A stretch of 64,000 nt of DNA from Martelella sp. NC20 (GTDB lineage: Bacteria; Pseudomonadota; Alphaproteobacteria; Rhizobiales; Rhizobiaceae). The notes below the pieces were generated by a model. That model was given only the letters and a program-made list of their open reading frames with translations. It did not search any database and had not been told where the DNA came from. How positions within the stretch are numbered: position 1 is the stretch's first letter; each line of letters begins with the position of its first letter. Positions 38,295 through 48,141 of the stretch are shown one piece after another. The stretch covers positions 5,506,001 through 5,570,000 of the forward strand of contig NZ_CP054861.1 in assembly GCF_013459645.1 (NCBI RefSeq). The letters run 5' to 3'. A program made the translations under genes and the position numbers.

Positions 38295-39649
38295 GACTGG
38301 GCGTCTCCATCGCGGCCAGCGGCGGCAGGCAACCGACGCCATTCTGGAGCGCCCCCGTCTATCTGGCGACCGCCGCGGATGGCAGCAACCAGCACGGCCC
38401 GGCCGCCATCCTCGACCTCCGTCAGGACCGTTTTGCCCTGTCGGGGGTGCCGGCAGGGGATGTCCCCCTGGCCTCGACGGCGGCGCTCACGGCTCTGTCG
38501 GCAAGGCAGCTCACGGATATTCTGGGCTTCACCCGCGCAGGCTCCGCCACCTATATCGATGCCGATGGCCTGCTCCAGCTGGCTGCGGCCGATCAGCCGC
38601 GCTTCGATTACACCCATGGGCGGCGTCAGTTGTTGCTGGAGGGGCCCGCGACGAATTTGCTGACCTATTCGAATGATTTGACCAATGCCGCATGGCTGAA
38701 GACCCGGGTCTCGGCTGCGAAGGCCGAGACCGGCCCATCCGGCGCACCCGATGATGCTTGCGCCATTGTCGCAGCCCCGGAGGCGGGAAGCCATTACATC
38801 TATCGGCCGGTCACATTTTCCGCCCAGCCCTACACCCTGACGCTGCGCGTGAAATACGCAGGCCATCGATGGTTTTACGTCCGCCTCTACGACGGATCGA
38901 ACCTTCCTCTGGCCTCTTTCGATCTTCTCAACGGCGTAGCCGGGAACACGTCCGGGGCGGTTGCCCGCACGATGACGGCGGACGAAAACGGGTTCTACAA
39001 GATCACCGTGACCGCGACGATGACGGCCGGGACCGGCAATGTGCTCTTAGGCCTGAACGCGACGGACGCAGCCGGCATTGACGGCTGGACGCCGACCGGG
39101 GCGGAAAAAATCATCGTCTACGGAACCCAGCTGGAGGCTGGCTCCCATTCCACCTCCTACATTCCGACCAATGGAACAACCGTCACCCGACCCGCCGACA
39201 GGGCGCAATTGGCGGAGCCCGTTGCCGCACTGCTGCGGCGCGAGGAGGCGAGTGTGCTGGTGCAGGGCGAAGGAATTTCCGGCTCATCGCCATTTACCGG
39301 CGGCAGGCTATTGAGCGGGCCAGACGGATCAGACGCAGTTTACCTACTGAACACACTCGGCACATCGATCAATGCCGCATCCCCAGTTATGGAACTCGCG
39401 ACAGTAGCAGCGCCTTTGCCTGGCTTCGGGATCGCGGCGGGCTGGGACGGCTCCACTTTGAGTGGGAGTTACAACGCAGGAGCCGTGCAGAGCAGGTCCG
39501 GTATGCAAGAGGCGGTTTTGTCGACCGCGTATCTTGGGCGCAACGAAACGGCCATTGCCTTCGCGGCCGGCTGGTATGACCAACTCATGATCTGGCCGTT
39601 CCGGATGACGGACGCCGATCTTCAGGCAAAGGCGGTGGCTTATGCATGA
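38291..39649 (+). CDS. Phage/GTA-type spike fibre protein
   Basis: This 452-residue protein starts within the stop of the spike base gene (ATGA). It has a module common in phage head-spike fibres: GFTRAGSATYIDADG at 79-93, LLEGPATNLLTYSNDLTNAAW at about 115-135, a carbohydrate-binding-like beta region to about 277, then GTQLEAG at 278-284 and SYIPTNGTTVTRPAD at 289-303. The C-terminal 150 residues are less conserved and could bind the receptor. No other capsid genes are nearby. Confidence 0.78.
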   Translation: MRLGVSIAASGGRQPTPFWSAPVYLATAADGSNQHGPAAILDLRQDRFALSGVPAGDVPLASTAALTALSARQLTDILGFTRAGSATYIDADGLLQLAAADQPRFDYTHGRRQLLLEGPATNLLTYSNDLTNAAWLKTRVSAAKAETGPSGAPDDACAIVAAPEAGSHYIYRPVTFSAQPYTLTLRVKYAGHRWFYVRLYDGSNLPLASFDLLNGVAGNTSGAVARTMTADENGFYKITVTATMTAGTGNVLLGLNATDAAGIDGWTPTGAEKIIVYGTQLEAGSHSTSYIPTNGTTVTRPADRAQLAEPVAALLRREEASVLVQGEGISGSSPFTGGRLLSGPDGSDAVYLLNTLGTSINAASPVMELATVAAPLPGFGIAAGWDGSTLSGSYNAGAVQSRSGMQEAVLSTAYLGRNETAIAFAAGWYDQLMIWPFRMTDADLQAKAVAYA

Positions 39650-39977
39650 TGCTTTTCTGAAATTCACCGATCACGCTGAAGCGCTCGCCGCATTCGAGGC
39701 TCTCGGCCTCCAGCTCGATGCACTCGCCTATCACGACACGGACCTTCCGGCAGGCATGCTGATCGTCAAGGCGGTGGGTTCTGCCTGTGACGGCCTGGTC
39801 CATGGGCCGACCGGCGAAAGCGAAACCGATGCCGAGGGCTTCGAGTATCCGGTGACGGCGGCCGTGCCGGGCTTCCACGTCAATATCCGGCTTGCCGATG
39901 GCGCGGAACTTCCCGAGGCGCTGTCGGCCTTCCTGGTCGCGCCGCAGCCGGAAACGCCGAGTGAACGGTTCGCATAG
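39642..39977 (+). CDS. Small protein of the spike module
   Basis: This 111-residue acidic protein overlaps the spike fibre gene by 8 bases. It reads MHDAFLKFTDHAEALAAFEALGL, then HVNIRLADGAELPEALSAF. Similar small proteins follow tail or spike genes in phages and may act as a chaperone or accessory protein, but this is inference from position. No signal peptide or membrane segment is present. Confidence 0.65.
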   Translation: MHDAFLKFTDHAEALAAFEALGLQLDALAYHDTDLPAGMLIVKAVGSACDGLVHGPTGESETDAEGFEYPVTAAVPGFHVNIRLADGAELPEALSAFLVAPQPETPSERFA

Positions 39978-40032
39978 TAGGCAAGTGGCCATGGCCTCAC
40001 GGCCATGGCGCGGCGGACGGATGCGCTGAAGC

Positions 40033-41022
40033 TCAGACCTCCGTCCAGCCGCCATCGGCATTGCCGGCCCGGTAGACGGCATCGATGAAACGCTGGTTGC
40101 GCACCGAATCCTCAAGCGTGAACACCGCCTCGTCCGCGCCCATTGCCGCCTTCGCAAAGGCCTCGACCTCGCATACATATTGCCGGCTGTCCTGGAAGCG
40201 GAAGGCCCGGGTTTCGCTGTGGTTGCGGTTGGAGAGCAGCACGGTTTCCTCGCCCCAGCGGTCGGCATTGAACGGCGATACCACCTCTATCAGGCCCTCC
40301 GTTCCGTGAAAGGCCATGGATTGGCGATTGGCGAGCTGGGTGGAGATGTAGAAGCTCAGTTCAAAGCCCGGAAATTCCGCCCGCACCGAGGCATAGATAT
40401 CCGTGCCGAACTTTTCGTCATAGCGCACTGTGGCCTGAACGCGCGCAGGCTCCCGGCCCGTGGCAAAGCGGGTGGTGACCGTCGGATAGACGCCGATATC
40501 GGGCAGACCGCCGCCGCCGAGTTCGGGAATGTTGCGCATATTGGTCTCATCGCGCAGGAAATAGGTGAAAGCGCCCTGCACATGGACGAGTTCGCCGATC
40601 GCGCCTTCCGCAAGCAGCGCCCGGACCTTGCGCCACACCGGCGTATAGGTGACCATATAGGCCTCGCTGACCAGCACCTTGTTGCGGTCACGCGCGGCGA
40701 TCACGGGCGCGATGTCGTCCGCCTTCAGCGCCAGCGGCTTTTCCACCAGAACATGCTTTCCCGCATCCGCCGCCTTGATCGCCCATTCGACGTGCTGGGA
40801 GGTCGGCAGCGGGATATAGACGGCGTCGATCACGTCGCTTGCCAGCATCTCCTCATAGGAACCGAAGGCGTGGGGCGCGCCGAAGCGCTCGGCCATTGCT
40901 CGCGCACGGCCGATATCGCGGCTCGCGATGGCCGCAAGCACACAGTTTTCCGCATCGACAATTGCCGGCACGACCAGTTCGCGGCCGATCTTGGCCGTCG
41001 ACATAATTCCAAAACGCAACAT
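40033..41022 (-). CDS. Gfo/Idh/MocA-family oxidoreductase
   Basis: This NAD(P)-dependent dehydrogenase acts on sugars, inositols or similar substrates. The 329-residue protein has an N-terminal Rossmann fold ([15 protein letters not shown]), the signature [10 protein letters not shown] at about 93-102, and the C-terminal domain with [13 protein letters not shown] (lysine/histidine equivalents of this family). The substrate cannot be told. It is divergent from the aldo/keto reductase. Confidence 0.9.
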   Translation of the reverse strand: MLRFGIMSTAKIGRELVVPAIVDAENCVLAAIASRDIGRARAMAERFGAPHAFGSYEEMLASDVIDAVYIPLPTSQHVEWAIKAADAGKHVLVEKPLALKADDIAPVIAARDRNKVLVSEAYMVTYTPVWRKVRALLAEGAIGELVHVQGAFTYFLRDETNMRNIPELGGGGLPDIGVYPTVTTRFATGREPARVQATVRYDEKFGTDIYASVRAEFPGFELSFYISTQLANRQSMAFHGTEGLIEVVSPFNADRWGEETVLLSNRNHSETRAFRFQDSRQYVCEVEAFAKAAMGADEAVFTLEDSVRNQRFIDAVYRAGNADGGWTEV

Positions 41023-41161
41023 CGGGTCTCCTCACCTTTTTCGCGGGCCAGCATAAAAACCGGACGCGACCAGCGCAAGCGTTGCATCGCGGCGATTGCA
41101 AAGCATAGACTGGGCGCTATCTAGAATGCTGCACCGCCTTTTAACCATGCCGGAGGAAATC

Positions 41162-42112
41162 ATGCATAAACGAATTCTGGGCCGCACCGATATCGCCATT
41201 GGGCCGGTTGTGTTCGGGGGCAATGTTTTCGGATGGACGGCGGACGAGCAGACCTCGTTTGCCCTGCTCGACCGCTTCGTCGATGCCGGCTTCAACGCTA
41301 TCGATACGGCGGACGTCTACTCGAAATGGGTGGATGGCAACCAGGGTGGAGAGTCCGAAACCATCATCGGCAACTGGCTGAAGCGCGGCGGCGTCAGGCG
41401 CGAGGACGTGGTGATCATCACCAAGGTCGGCTCCGAAATGGCGCCGGACAGGAAGGGGCTCGGCGAGGGCTGGATCACTCAAGCCGTGGAGGAATCGCTG
41501 AAGCGACTCGGGACCGACTATATCGACGTCTATCTGGCCCACTGGCCGGATGAAAACACGCCCTATGACGAGACCATCGGCGCTTTCACCCGACTACGGG
41601 AACAGGGCAAGGTCCGCGCGATCGGCGCTTCAAATCTCGATGCCGGGCAGCTTGGCGAGGCGCTGGCAGTGGCCGCGCATACCGGGCGGGCGGGCTATGA
41701 CGTACTCCAGCCGGAATATAATCTCTACGCCCGCGCAGCCTTCGAGGGCGCGCTTGCCGACCTATGCGTCGAGCACGATATCGGCGTCATCACCTATTTC
41801 AGCCTCGCCTCCGGCTTCCTCACCGGAAAATACAAATCGGCCGATGAGACGGAGGGGACCGCGCGCGGCGGCGGGGTCGCCAAATATTTCGACGACCGCG
41901 GCCGCCGGATTTTGAAGGCGCTGGAACAGGTCAGCACCGAAACCGGCGAGCATCCGGCCTCGATCGCGCTTGCCTGGCTGATGACACGACGCGGCGTCAC
42001 CGCGCCGATCGCCAGTGCCTCGAAGCTGGAACAGATGGAGAGCCTGATCCGGGCGCCTCAACTCGAACTTTCCGGCGAGCATCTGCAGATCCTTCAGGAG
42101 GCGGGCGAGTGA
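41162..42112 (+). CDS. Aldo/keto reductase
   Basis: This NADPH-dependent carbonyl reductase with a TIM-barrel fold has 316 residues from the ATG at 41162, which has GGAGGAA upstream. The catalytic residues are visible: Asp and Tyr in AIDTADVYSKW, Lys in VIITKVGSEM, His in DVYLAHWPDENTP. The substrate is unknown. Its stop overlaps the GTG start of the acetyltransferase gene. Confidence 0.92.
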   Translation: MHKRILGRTDIAIGPVVFGGNVFGWTADEQTSFALLDRFVDAGFNAIDTADVYSKWVDGNQGGESETIIGNWLKRGGVRREDVVIITKVGSEMAPDRKGLGEGWITQAVEESLKRLGTDYIDVYLAHWPDENTPYDETIGAFTRLREQGKVRAIGASNLDAGQLGEALAVAAHTGRAGYDVLQPEYNLYARAAFEGALADLCVEHDIGVITYFSLASGFLTGKYKSADETEGTARGGGVAKYFDDRGRRILKALEQVSTETGEHPASIALAWLMTRRGVTAPIASASKLEQMESLIRAPQLELSGEHLQILQEAGE

Positions 42113-42561
42113 CCGCCGCCGTGATCCGCTCGGCCGCACCCACCGACAAGGCCGCATGGCTGACGCTCTGGCAGGGCTATCTGGCGTTTTATGGCACTGA
42201 GCTGGACGAGGCGGTGACCGCGATGACCTGGAGCCGGATCATTGATCCGACAAGCCCGGTCTTCACCCGTCTTGCGGTTGTCGATGGCGTGATCGCGGGC
42301 TTTGCGACCTGCATCCTGCATCCGCGCACATGGGCGGTGGAGCCGGCCTGCTATCTGGAAGACCTGTTCGTCGACCCCGCAAGCCGGGGCAGCGGCGTCG
42401 GCCGCGCGCTGATCGATGACCTGATCGCGACCGGCCGCCGCGATGGCTGGACCAATCTCTACTGGCACACCAATGACGACAACGCCACGGCGCGCCGGCT
42501 CTACGACAGTTACGACAAGGCCGACGGCTTCGTCCGCTACCGGCTGCCGCTGCGAAAATGA
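42109..42561 (+). CDS. GNAT-family acetyltransferase
   Basis: This 150-residue N-acetyltransferase starts with GTG overlapping the aldo/keto reductase stop (GTGA). The acetyl-CoA-binding segment is LEDLFVDPASRGSGVGRALIDDLIA at about 83-107, followed by the late motif NLYWHTNDDNATARRLYDSYD. The substrate is unknown. It is translationally coupled to the reductase. Confidence 0.9.
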   Translation: MTAAVIRSAAPTDKAAWLTLWQGYLAFYGTELDEAVTAMTWSRIIDPTSPVFTRLAVVDGVIAGFATCILHPRTWAVEPACYLEDLFVDPASRGSGVGRALIDDLIATGRRDGWTNLYWHTNDDNATARRLYDSYDKADGFVRYRLPLRK

Positions 42562-42573
42562 CGGCCGAGGCCG

Positions 42574-43203
42574 CTATTTCGTGCCGTACATCCGGTCGCC
42601 GGCGTCACCCAGGCCGGGGACGATATAGCCCTTTTCGTTGAGATGGCTGTCGATCGCCGCGGTGTAGACCGCGACATCGGGGTGCGCCTTGCGGAAATTC
42701 TCGATGCCCTCGGGGGCGGCCAGCAGGCAGAGGAAGCGGATATTGGTGACGCCGCGCTCCTTCAGCCGGTCGACGGCGGCGATCGAGGAGTTGCCGGTCG
42801 CCAGCATCGGATCGACGACGATCACCAGACGCTCGCCGATATCCTCCGGCGCCTTGAAGAAATATTCGATCGCCTCCAGCGTTTCATGATCGCGATAGAC
42901 GCCGATATGGGAGACGCGGGCAGACGGCACCAGATCGAGCATGCCTTCCAAGAGACCGTTGCCGGCGCGCAGGATCGAGGCGAACACCAGCTTCTTGCCT
43001 TCCAGCACCGGCGCTTCCATCGTCGTCATCGGCGTCTCGATGGTTTCCATGGTCAGTTCGAGATCGCGGGTCACCTCGTAGCACAGCAGCGTCGAAATCT
43101 CCCGGAGCAGACGCCGGAAGCTCGCCGTCGAGGTTTCCTTCTGCCGCATCTTGGTCAGCTTGTGCTGAACCAGGGGGTGATTGATGACCGTTACGCCGTC
43201 CAT
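42574..43203 (-). CDS. upp: Uracil phosphoribosyltransferase
   Basis: This salvage enzyme makes UMP from uracil and PRPP. The 209-residue protein has [35 protein letters not shown], the PRPP-binding [25 protein letters not shown] and the C-terminal [17 protein letters not shown], all characteristic. It is the last gene of a deoB-add-upp salvage group. Confidence 0.97.
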   Translation of the reverse strand: MDGVTVINHPLVQHKLTKMRQKETSTASFRRLLREISTLLCYEVTRDLELTMETIETPMTTMEAPVLEGKKLVFASILRAGNGLLEGMLDLVPSARVSHIGVYRDHETLEAIEYFFKAPEDIGERLVIVVDPMLATGNSSIAAVDRLKERGVTNIRFLCLLAAPEGIENFRKAHPDVAVYTAAIDSHLNEKGYIVPGLGDAGDRMYGTK

Positions 43204-43301
43204 GGTGTCTTCCCGTCCTTTATGCAGTGAAGCTGTTTATGGCGCAAAAGGCTTGCGCCCGGCAAGCATCGCGCCAACGAAAGCGTCCGGTTTTCACTGT
43301 T

Positions 43302-44264
43302 TCAGCCCGAAAGCCGCGTAAGCAGCCGTTTGCGGGTCGGTTCATCGACGAAGGCGGCCTCGATCGCCGTCCGCGTCATCGTGTCGATTTCTTGCCGCGA
43401 AAACCCCATCTCGTCGCGGGCAGCTTCGTATTCGCGGGCAAGCGAGGTGTGGAAGAACGGCGGGTCATCGGAATTGAGCGTGACTTTCACCCCCGCATCG
43501 AACAGCCGGCGCAGCGGATGGGCCGCCAGATCCGGATAGACGGAAAGCGCGATATTCGAGCCCGGACAGACTTCCAACACCACGCCCTCATCGGCAAGCC
43601 GGCGCACCAGATCCGGTTCCTCGATGGCCCTGACGCCATGGCCTATCCTGTCGGGCCGGACGCAATCGAGCGCATCGCGCACCGAAAACGCGCCGCAGAC
43701 CTCGCCCGCATGAATGGTGATGCCGAGCCCGCCATCGCGCGCGATATCGAAGGCGCGGGCGAAATCGGCAACCCGGCCCATGCGCTCGTCGCCGGCCATG
43801 TTGAAACCGGTCAGCAGCGGAAAATCGCAGGAAACGGCATAGCGCGCGGCTCCCTCCACCTGCTCCGGCCCCATATGGCGCTCGCCGATCATGACCATGC
43901 GCGCCTCGATGCCGGTCTTTTCGCGCGCGGCCTCGATGCCGGCGGTGATCGCCCGCATGTAGCCATCCTTCGACAGGCCGGCGGACAGGCCCTGTTCCGG
44001 GGATACGAACAGCTCGGCATAGATCGTGTTCGCCGTGGCCAGTTCGCTCAGATAGGCTTCGGCAAGGGCCGCGAAATCCTCCTCCGAGCGGAACACGTTC
44101 GCGATTGCCGCATAGCAGGCGATGAAACTCGAAAAATCGTGCCAGACATAGCGTCCGCCGCTCAGATGGCGGGAAAGGTCGATGCCGTATTTTTCGGCAA
44201 GCCTGCCCGCCAGCGCCGGCGGCGTTGCCCCTTCGATATGACAATGAAGTTCGGCCTTGATCAC
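43302..44264 (-). CDS. add: Adenosine deaminase
   Basis: This zinc enzyme deaminates adenosine and deoxyadenosine. The 320-residue protein has the metal-binding start [14 protein letters not shown] (most bacterial enzymes read HVHLDG), [18 protein letters not shown] and the late NSDDPPFF. The HCHIEG variant also occurs in related adenine deaminases, so the exact base specificity is slightly uncertain. Its start overlaps the deoB stop by 4 bases. Confidence 0.9.
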   Translation of the reverse strand: MIKAELHCHIEGATPPALAGRLAEKYGIDLSRHLSGGRYVWHDFSSFIACYAAIANVFRSEEDFAALAEAYLSELATANTIYAELFVSPEQGLSAGLSKDGYMRAITAGIEAAREKTGIEARMVMIGERHMGPEQVEGAARYAVSCDFPLLTGFNMAGDERMGRVADFARAFDIARDGGLGITIHAGEVCGAFSVRDALDCVRPDRIGHGVRAIEEPDLVRRLADEGVVLEVCPGSNIALSVYPDLAAHPLRRLFDAGVKVTLNSDDPPFFHTSLAREYEAARDEMGFSRQEIDTMTRTAIEAAFVDEPTRKRLLTRLSG

Positions 44265-45481
44265 AGAAACGACCTCCCGTTCGTGCCGGGCGCGAGGCCC
44301 AGATGCGCCGCGATGCTCTCCCCGATATCGGCATAGCTGTCGCGCACGCCGAACGAACCAGGCCTCAGCCCCGGGCCGAAGACCAGCACCGGCACACGCT
44401 CGCGGGTATGGTCGGAGCCGCGCCAGGTGGGATCGCAGCCGTGATCGGCGGTCAGCACCACGATATCGCCGGGCTTCAGCCGTTCGGCGATATCGTTGAT
44501 CCGGGCGTCGAAGGCCTCGAGGGCTGCGGCATAGCCCGGCACATCGCGGCGATGGCCGTAGAGCATGTCGAAATCGACCAGATTGGTGAACACGAGATCA
44601 CCGTCATCCGCTTGCGCTATCGCCTCGAGGCTGGCATCGACCAGCGCTTCGTTGCCATCGCCCTTGTAGAGCCGGGTCACCCCCTTGCCGGCGAAGATAT
44701 CGGAAATCTTGCCGACCGCCAGCACCTTGCGCCCGGCCTCGCTCACCCGGTCGAGCAGGGTCCTGTCCGGCGGCTCGATCGAGAAGTCGCGGCGATTGCC
44801 AGTGCGCTTGAAGGTCTCGGCGGTCTCGCCGGCGAACGGGCGGGCGATGACCCGGCCGATATTGTAGGCATAGGTCAGTTGGCGCACGACGGCGCAAAGC
44901 TTCATCAGCCGGTCCAGCCCGAAGTGATATTCATGGGCGGCGATCTGGAACACGCTGTCGGAGGAGGTGTAGAAGATCGGCCGCCGGGTCCAGACATGCT
45001 CCTGACCATAGCGCTTGATGATCTCGGTGCCCGACGCGTGGCAATTGCCGAGACTGCCGGAAATGCCGGCCTCGGCGTAGATCGCCTCCAGGAGTTCCCG
45101 TGAAAAACAATCCGGCCCGTCGGGGAAATAACCCCAGTCGAACATCACCGGCGTGCCGGCGATCTCCCAGTGGCCTGACGGCGTGTCCTTGCCGCGCGAG
45201 ACCTCGCTTGCCGCGCCGTAGCGGCCCAAGAACCGCTCGGACCGCTCCATGCCGGCCGGATAATTGCCGCTCGCAAGCTTCGCCGCCTCGATGAGCCCGA
45301 GTGCCGCCATATTGGGAAGCCGCAGCGGGCCTGAGCGCAGCCCTTCCCGGTCGCCGAGCCCGGCGGCGCAGAATTCGGCGATATGACCGAGCGTATCGGC
45401 GCCAAGATCGCCATAGGCGCGGGCATCCGGCGCGCCGCCGATGCCGAAGGAATCAAGAACGTAAAGAAAGGCGCGAGCCAT
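44261..45481 (-). CDS. deoB: Phosphopentomutase
   Basis: This enzyme interconverts (deoxy)ribose 1- and 5-phosphate in nucleoside catabolism. The 406-residue alkaline-phosphatase-fold protein has metal-binding motifs [23 protein letters not shown] and [18 protein letters not shown], plus the substrate segment [13 protein letters not shown]. The start is placed at 45481 ([13 protein letters not shown]); an ATG three codons upstream is also possible. It is coupled to add. Confidence 0.96.
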   Translation of the reverse strand: MARAFLYVLDSFGIGGAPDARAYGDLGADTLGHIAEFCAAGLGDREGLRSGPLRLPNMAALGLIEAAKLASGNYPAGMERSERFLGRYGAASEVSRGKDTPSGHWEIAGTPVMFDWGYFPDGPDCFSRELLEAIYAEAGISGSLGNCHASGTEIIKRYGQEHVWTRRPIFYTSSDSVFQIAAHEYHFGLDRLMKLCAVVRQLTYAYNIGRVIARPFAGETAETFKRTGNRRDFSIEPPDRTLLDRVSEAGRKVLAVGKISDIFAGKGVTRLYKGDGNEALVDASLEAIAQADDGDLVFTNLVDFDMLYGHRRDVPGYAAALEAFDARINDIAERLKPGDIVVLTADHGCDPTWRGSDHTRERVPVLVFGPGLRPGSFGVRDSYADIGESIAAHLGLAPGTNGRSFL

Positions 45482-45659
45482 GCGGTCCATTCCATATGAT
45501 GCGTTTACGCATGTCTATCGCCTGCCCGACGGCTTGGCAAACCATCGGTGATAACGCGTTGCGGACACGCGAAATCCGAAACGGGAACACGTCCCGGCTG
45601 ATATGTGTTTTATCAAATAGTAACCATGTATTTTAACGCCGCGAGAAGGCAAGCGCGCC

Positions 45660-45827
45660 ATGATGACCGTCACCGAAGCAGCCAGAGCCAGAACCGTCAT
45701 GCCGCAAAGATCTGAACGCCGCAACGCCTTCGGTCAGAGCGCCGAATTCGCGCTTATCGCCGGCGTCGTGCTGGCGGCGATCATCGCGGTCGGCTTTGCG
45801 GCCTTCCGGTTTTACTCGGCGATCTGA
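45660..45827 (+). CDS. Small pilin-like membrane peptide
   Basis: This 55-residue gene begins with tandem ATG codons after GAGAAGG. The product has a basic N-terminus, then FGQSAEFALIAGVVLAAIIAVGFAAFRFY. The Gly followed by a Glu-Phe pair and a hydrophobic helix resembles the prepilin cleavage region of TadE/Flp-type pilins (G-x-x-x-E-F-A-L-I). No tad genes are in the window. Its 3' end overlaps the convergent sulfotransferase gene by 16 bases. Confidence 0.5.
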   Translation: MMTVTEAARARTVMPQRSERRNAFGQSAEFALIAGVVLAAIIAVGFAAFRFYSAI

Positions 45828-46573
45828 AGGCGCAGCCTTTCCGCCCATTCGTCATTGACCCGATCGGCGATCTTCCTGACGCCGGGCGAAGCGGCATCCG
45901 CCGCGCGCCCGCCAAGGCTGAGCGCCAGCAAGACGGTGCGTAGCGTCTCACGCGGTGAATGGGACAGCGCATCGTAATCGAGCCGCAGCGGTTCTATGTT
46001 CTCGCGCGAAAACCAGGCCTCCCATTCGCGCTCATAACCCGTCATCGTGTCGTGCCATTTCATCAGCGCCGGGCCGTCATAGACCGGCTCGCGGTGCGGG
46101 GCGGTGCGCTCCAGTTCACCGCCGTCCGGCGCCACATGCCACAGCCCGGTCTGCTCCGCCTTCACGCAGGAGACAGCCTGGGCGACCTTGTCGGCGCGCG
46201 ACAGATAGATGAACAGCGTGCGTCCGAACGCCGCCTCGACGCGGCTCACGTCGGAACCGAGGCCGGGATGAAGAACGGCGAGTTTTTCCGTGAAATAATC
46301 GAAGCTGCCGCGCTGCAGGCGGAGGCCGAACATGCCGGTATCGCCGCTGCCTTTGGCGATTGCCGCGGCGAACACGCGGGCGAGCGCCGCCCGTTCATGC
46401 TCGCCTTCGATTTCCGCAACGCCGTGGCTTTTCTGCCATGCGGCGAGCGACGGTCGGTGAAAATGGGAATCGGGATTGCCGCTGACGCCGGTGGCGGCAA
46501 GCAGCTTGCAAAGCAATGTGCTGCCGCTGCGCGGCGAGGTGCAGATGATGTAGCTATCGTATCGGGCGGTCAT
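45812..46573 (-). CDS. Stf0-type sulfotransferase
   Basis: This PAPS-dependent sulfotransferase has 253 residues. It starts DSYIICTSPRSGSTLLCKLLAATG (the PAPS-binding loop), followed by GMFGLRLQRG and FIYLSRADKVAQAVSCVKAEQTGLW, characteristic of the Stf0 (trehalose 2-sulfotransferase) family. In rhizobia such enzymes can modify trehalose or surface glycolipids; the acceptor here is unknown. Confidence 0.88.
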   Translation of the reverse strand: MTARYDSYIICTSPRSGSTLLCKLLAATGVSGNPDSHFHRPSLAAWQKSHGVAEIEGEHERAALARVFAAAIAKGSGDTGMFGLRLQRGSFDYFTEKLAVLHPGLGSDVSRVEAAFGRTLFIYLSRADKVAQAVSCVKAEQTGLWHVAPDGGELERTAPHREPVYDGPALMKWHDTMTGYEREWEAWFSRENIEPLRLDYDALSHSPRETLRTVLLALSLGGRAADAASPGVRKIADRVNDEWAERLRLQIAE

Positions 46574-46654
46574 GGCAGCTATCTATGGCGGCTATCTCTT
46601 GCAGCGATTGCACGGCCTGCATAGCACCATGCCGCTTCACCGACCACGGCTTTG

Positions 46655-47887
46655 TCAGCCCGCGCAAAGCCGCATCAATGCCGAAAGCATCAAGCGCGCG
46701 CCCTTTTCGATATCCGCCCATTCCGAATGCTCTTCCGGCGCATGCGAAATACCGTTGCGGCTCGGCACGAAGATCATCGCCGACGGGCAGAGCGCCGTCA
46801 TCATCTGCGCGTCGTGGCCGGCGCCGGAAATCATCCGCCGCGCCGGGAGGCCGAGCCTACGCACCTCGGCCTCCAGCGTGTCGATCAGGCCGCGATCGAA
46901 AGCGACCGGAGCGATGAAACTGTTTTCCGCAATCGACAGACCAAGCCGATGTTTTTGCGCCACGGCCTGCGCGACCTCCGCGAACCGCGCCTGAAGCCCG
47001 CGCATGACACTTTCCGCGGCATCGCGGATGATTACGGTAAAGACCGCCTCGCCCGGTATGGTGTGCGGATGATTGGGGGAAAGCTCGACCTTGCCGATCG
47101 TGATGCGGGCGTCTGCGGAGCCCGAGGCCGCGATCATAGCCGGGATTTCGACGGCGATTTCGGCCAGCCCCGCAAAGGCATCGGCGCGCATATCCATCGG
47201 CGTGGTGCCGGAATGATTGGCGATGCCGCCGAGCCGCACCTGAAGATTGACGATGCCGGTAGCACCCTCCGGCAGTCCGATGGCGATGCCTTCCCGCTCC
47301 AGCACGGGGCCCTGCTCGATATGCAGTTCGAGAAACGCCTTCACCGAGCCTTTCGGCCGCGCCGAGGCGAGCACCGCCTGCGGATCGAGCCCCTTCGCGG
47401 CCATTGCTTCGCTGAGCAATAGCCCATCGGCGTCGGCCGCCGCGCCCAGCCATTCCGGCGTGACCAACCCGGCTATTGTCTGCGAGCCGAGCATGCCGCC
47501 AAAACGGCCCTCCTCCTCGCTGGTCGCCACCACCTCGACCGGCACAAGCGGCCGGACGCCCGCTTCCTTCATCGCCCGCACGCATTCGAGCGCGACGGCA
47601 ACGCCGAGCGCACCGTCGAAAGCGCCGCCATCGGCGACCGTGTCCAGATGGGAGCCGACCATGATCGAAGGCGCATCCGCCGCGCCGAAACGCCCGAACA
47701 CCGAATTGGCGCCGTCCCGGCTGACGATCAGCCCATCCGCCGCCATCGCGCGCGCGAACCAGTCCCGCACGGCCATATCCGCATCGCTGAAGCCGATCCG
47801 GTTGAAGCCGCCGCCTTGCGCGCGCCCGAAGGCATTGATGCCGTCGAGCAGGGTTTTCAGCCGCTCGCTGTTGATCCCGGGTCTCAT
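46655..47887 (-). CDS. M20-family amidohydrolase (allantoate/N-carbamoyl amino acid type)
   Basis: This is a zinc-dependent hydrolase of the hydantoinase/carbamoylase group. From the ATG at 47887 (GGGAGG upstream) it has 410 residues. Metal-binding motifs are VGSHLDTVADGGAFDGALGV, the Glu pair in ATSEEEGRFGG, and the later LHIEQGPVLE and MISGAGHDAQMM. Allantoate, ureidoglycolate and N-carbamoyl-amino acids are family substrates and cannot be separated here. Confidence 0.9.
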   Translation of the reverse strand: MRPGINSERLKTLLDGINAFGRAQGGGFNRIGFSDADMAVRDWFARAMAADGLIVSRDGANSVFGRFGAADAPSIMVGSHLDTVADGGAFDGALGVAVALECVRAMKEAGVRPLVPVEVVATSEEEGRFGGMLGSQTIAGLVTPEWLGAAADADGLLLSEAMAAKGLDPQAVLASARPKGSVKAFLELHIEQGPVLEREGIAIGLPEGATGIVNLQVRLGGIANHSGTTPMDMRADAFAGLAEIAVEIPAMIAASGSADARITIGKVELSPNHPHTIPGEAVFTVIIRDAAESVMRGLQARFAEVAQAVAQKHRLGLSIAENSFIAPVAFDRGLIDTLEAEVRRLGLPARRMISGAGHDAQMMTALCPSAMIFVPSRNGISHAPEEHSEWADIEKGARLMLSALMRLCAG

Positions 47888-48036
47888 TCCGCCTCCCTTG
47901 CTGATCAATTCATTATGATAAATATCGCGATATCGCAAATTCTTCATAATAAATAGGACCGCATGGCGTCGGAAGCGGTTTCACGGGTTCCGGCCCCGCC
48001 GGACGTTCTCCGGTGGGGCGGCCTCCATGCCGAGAC

Positions 48037-48141
48037 CTAGAGTCTGTCAGGTTCAAATCGAACCAGACAGACTCTAGATTTATTTGTTTTCGTTTGTCTT
48101 TTCGGGAAAACCGGATTCCACTTTTCCCTGACAAACTCTAG
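48037..48141. repeat. MITE-like element with CTAGAGTYTGTCAGG ends
   Basis: An 18-bp inverted repeat with one mismatch (48037-48054 against 48060-48077) begins CTAGAGTCTGTC. A further inverted end, CCTGACAAACTCTAG, closes the element at 48127-48141. The interior has a GGGAAAACCGGATTCC segment. The 105-bp unit has the form of a short non-autonomous repeat; from general knowledge, similar sequences are frequent in Rhizobiaceae. Confidence 0.65.
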
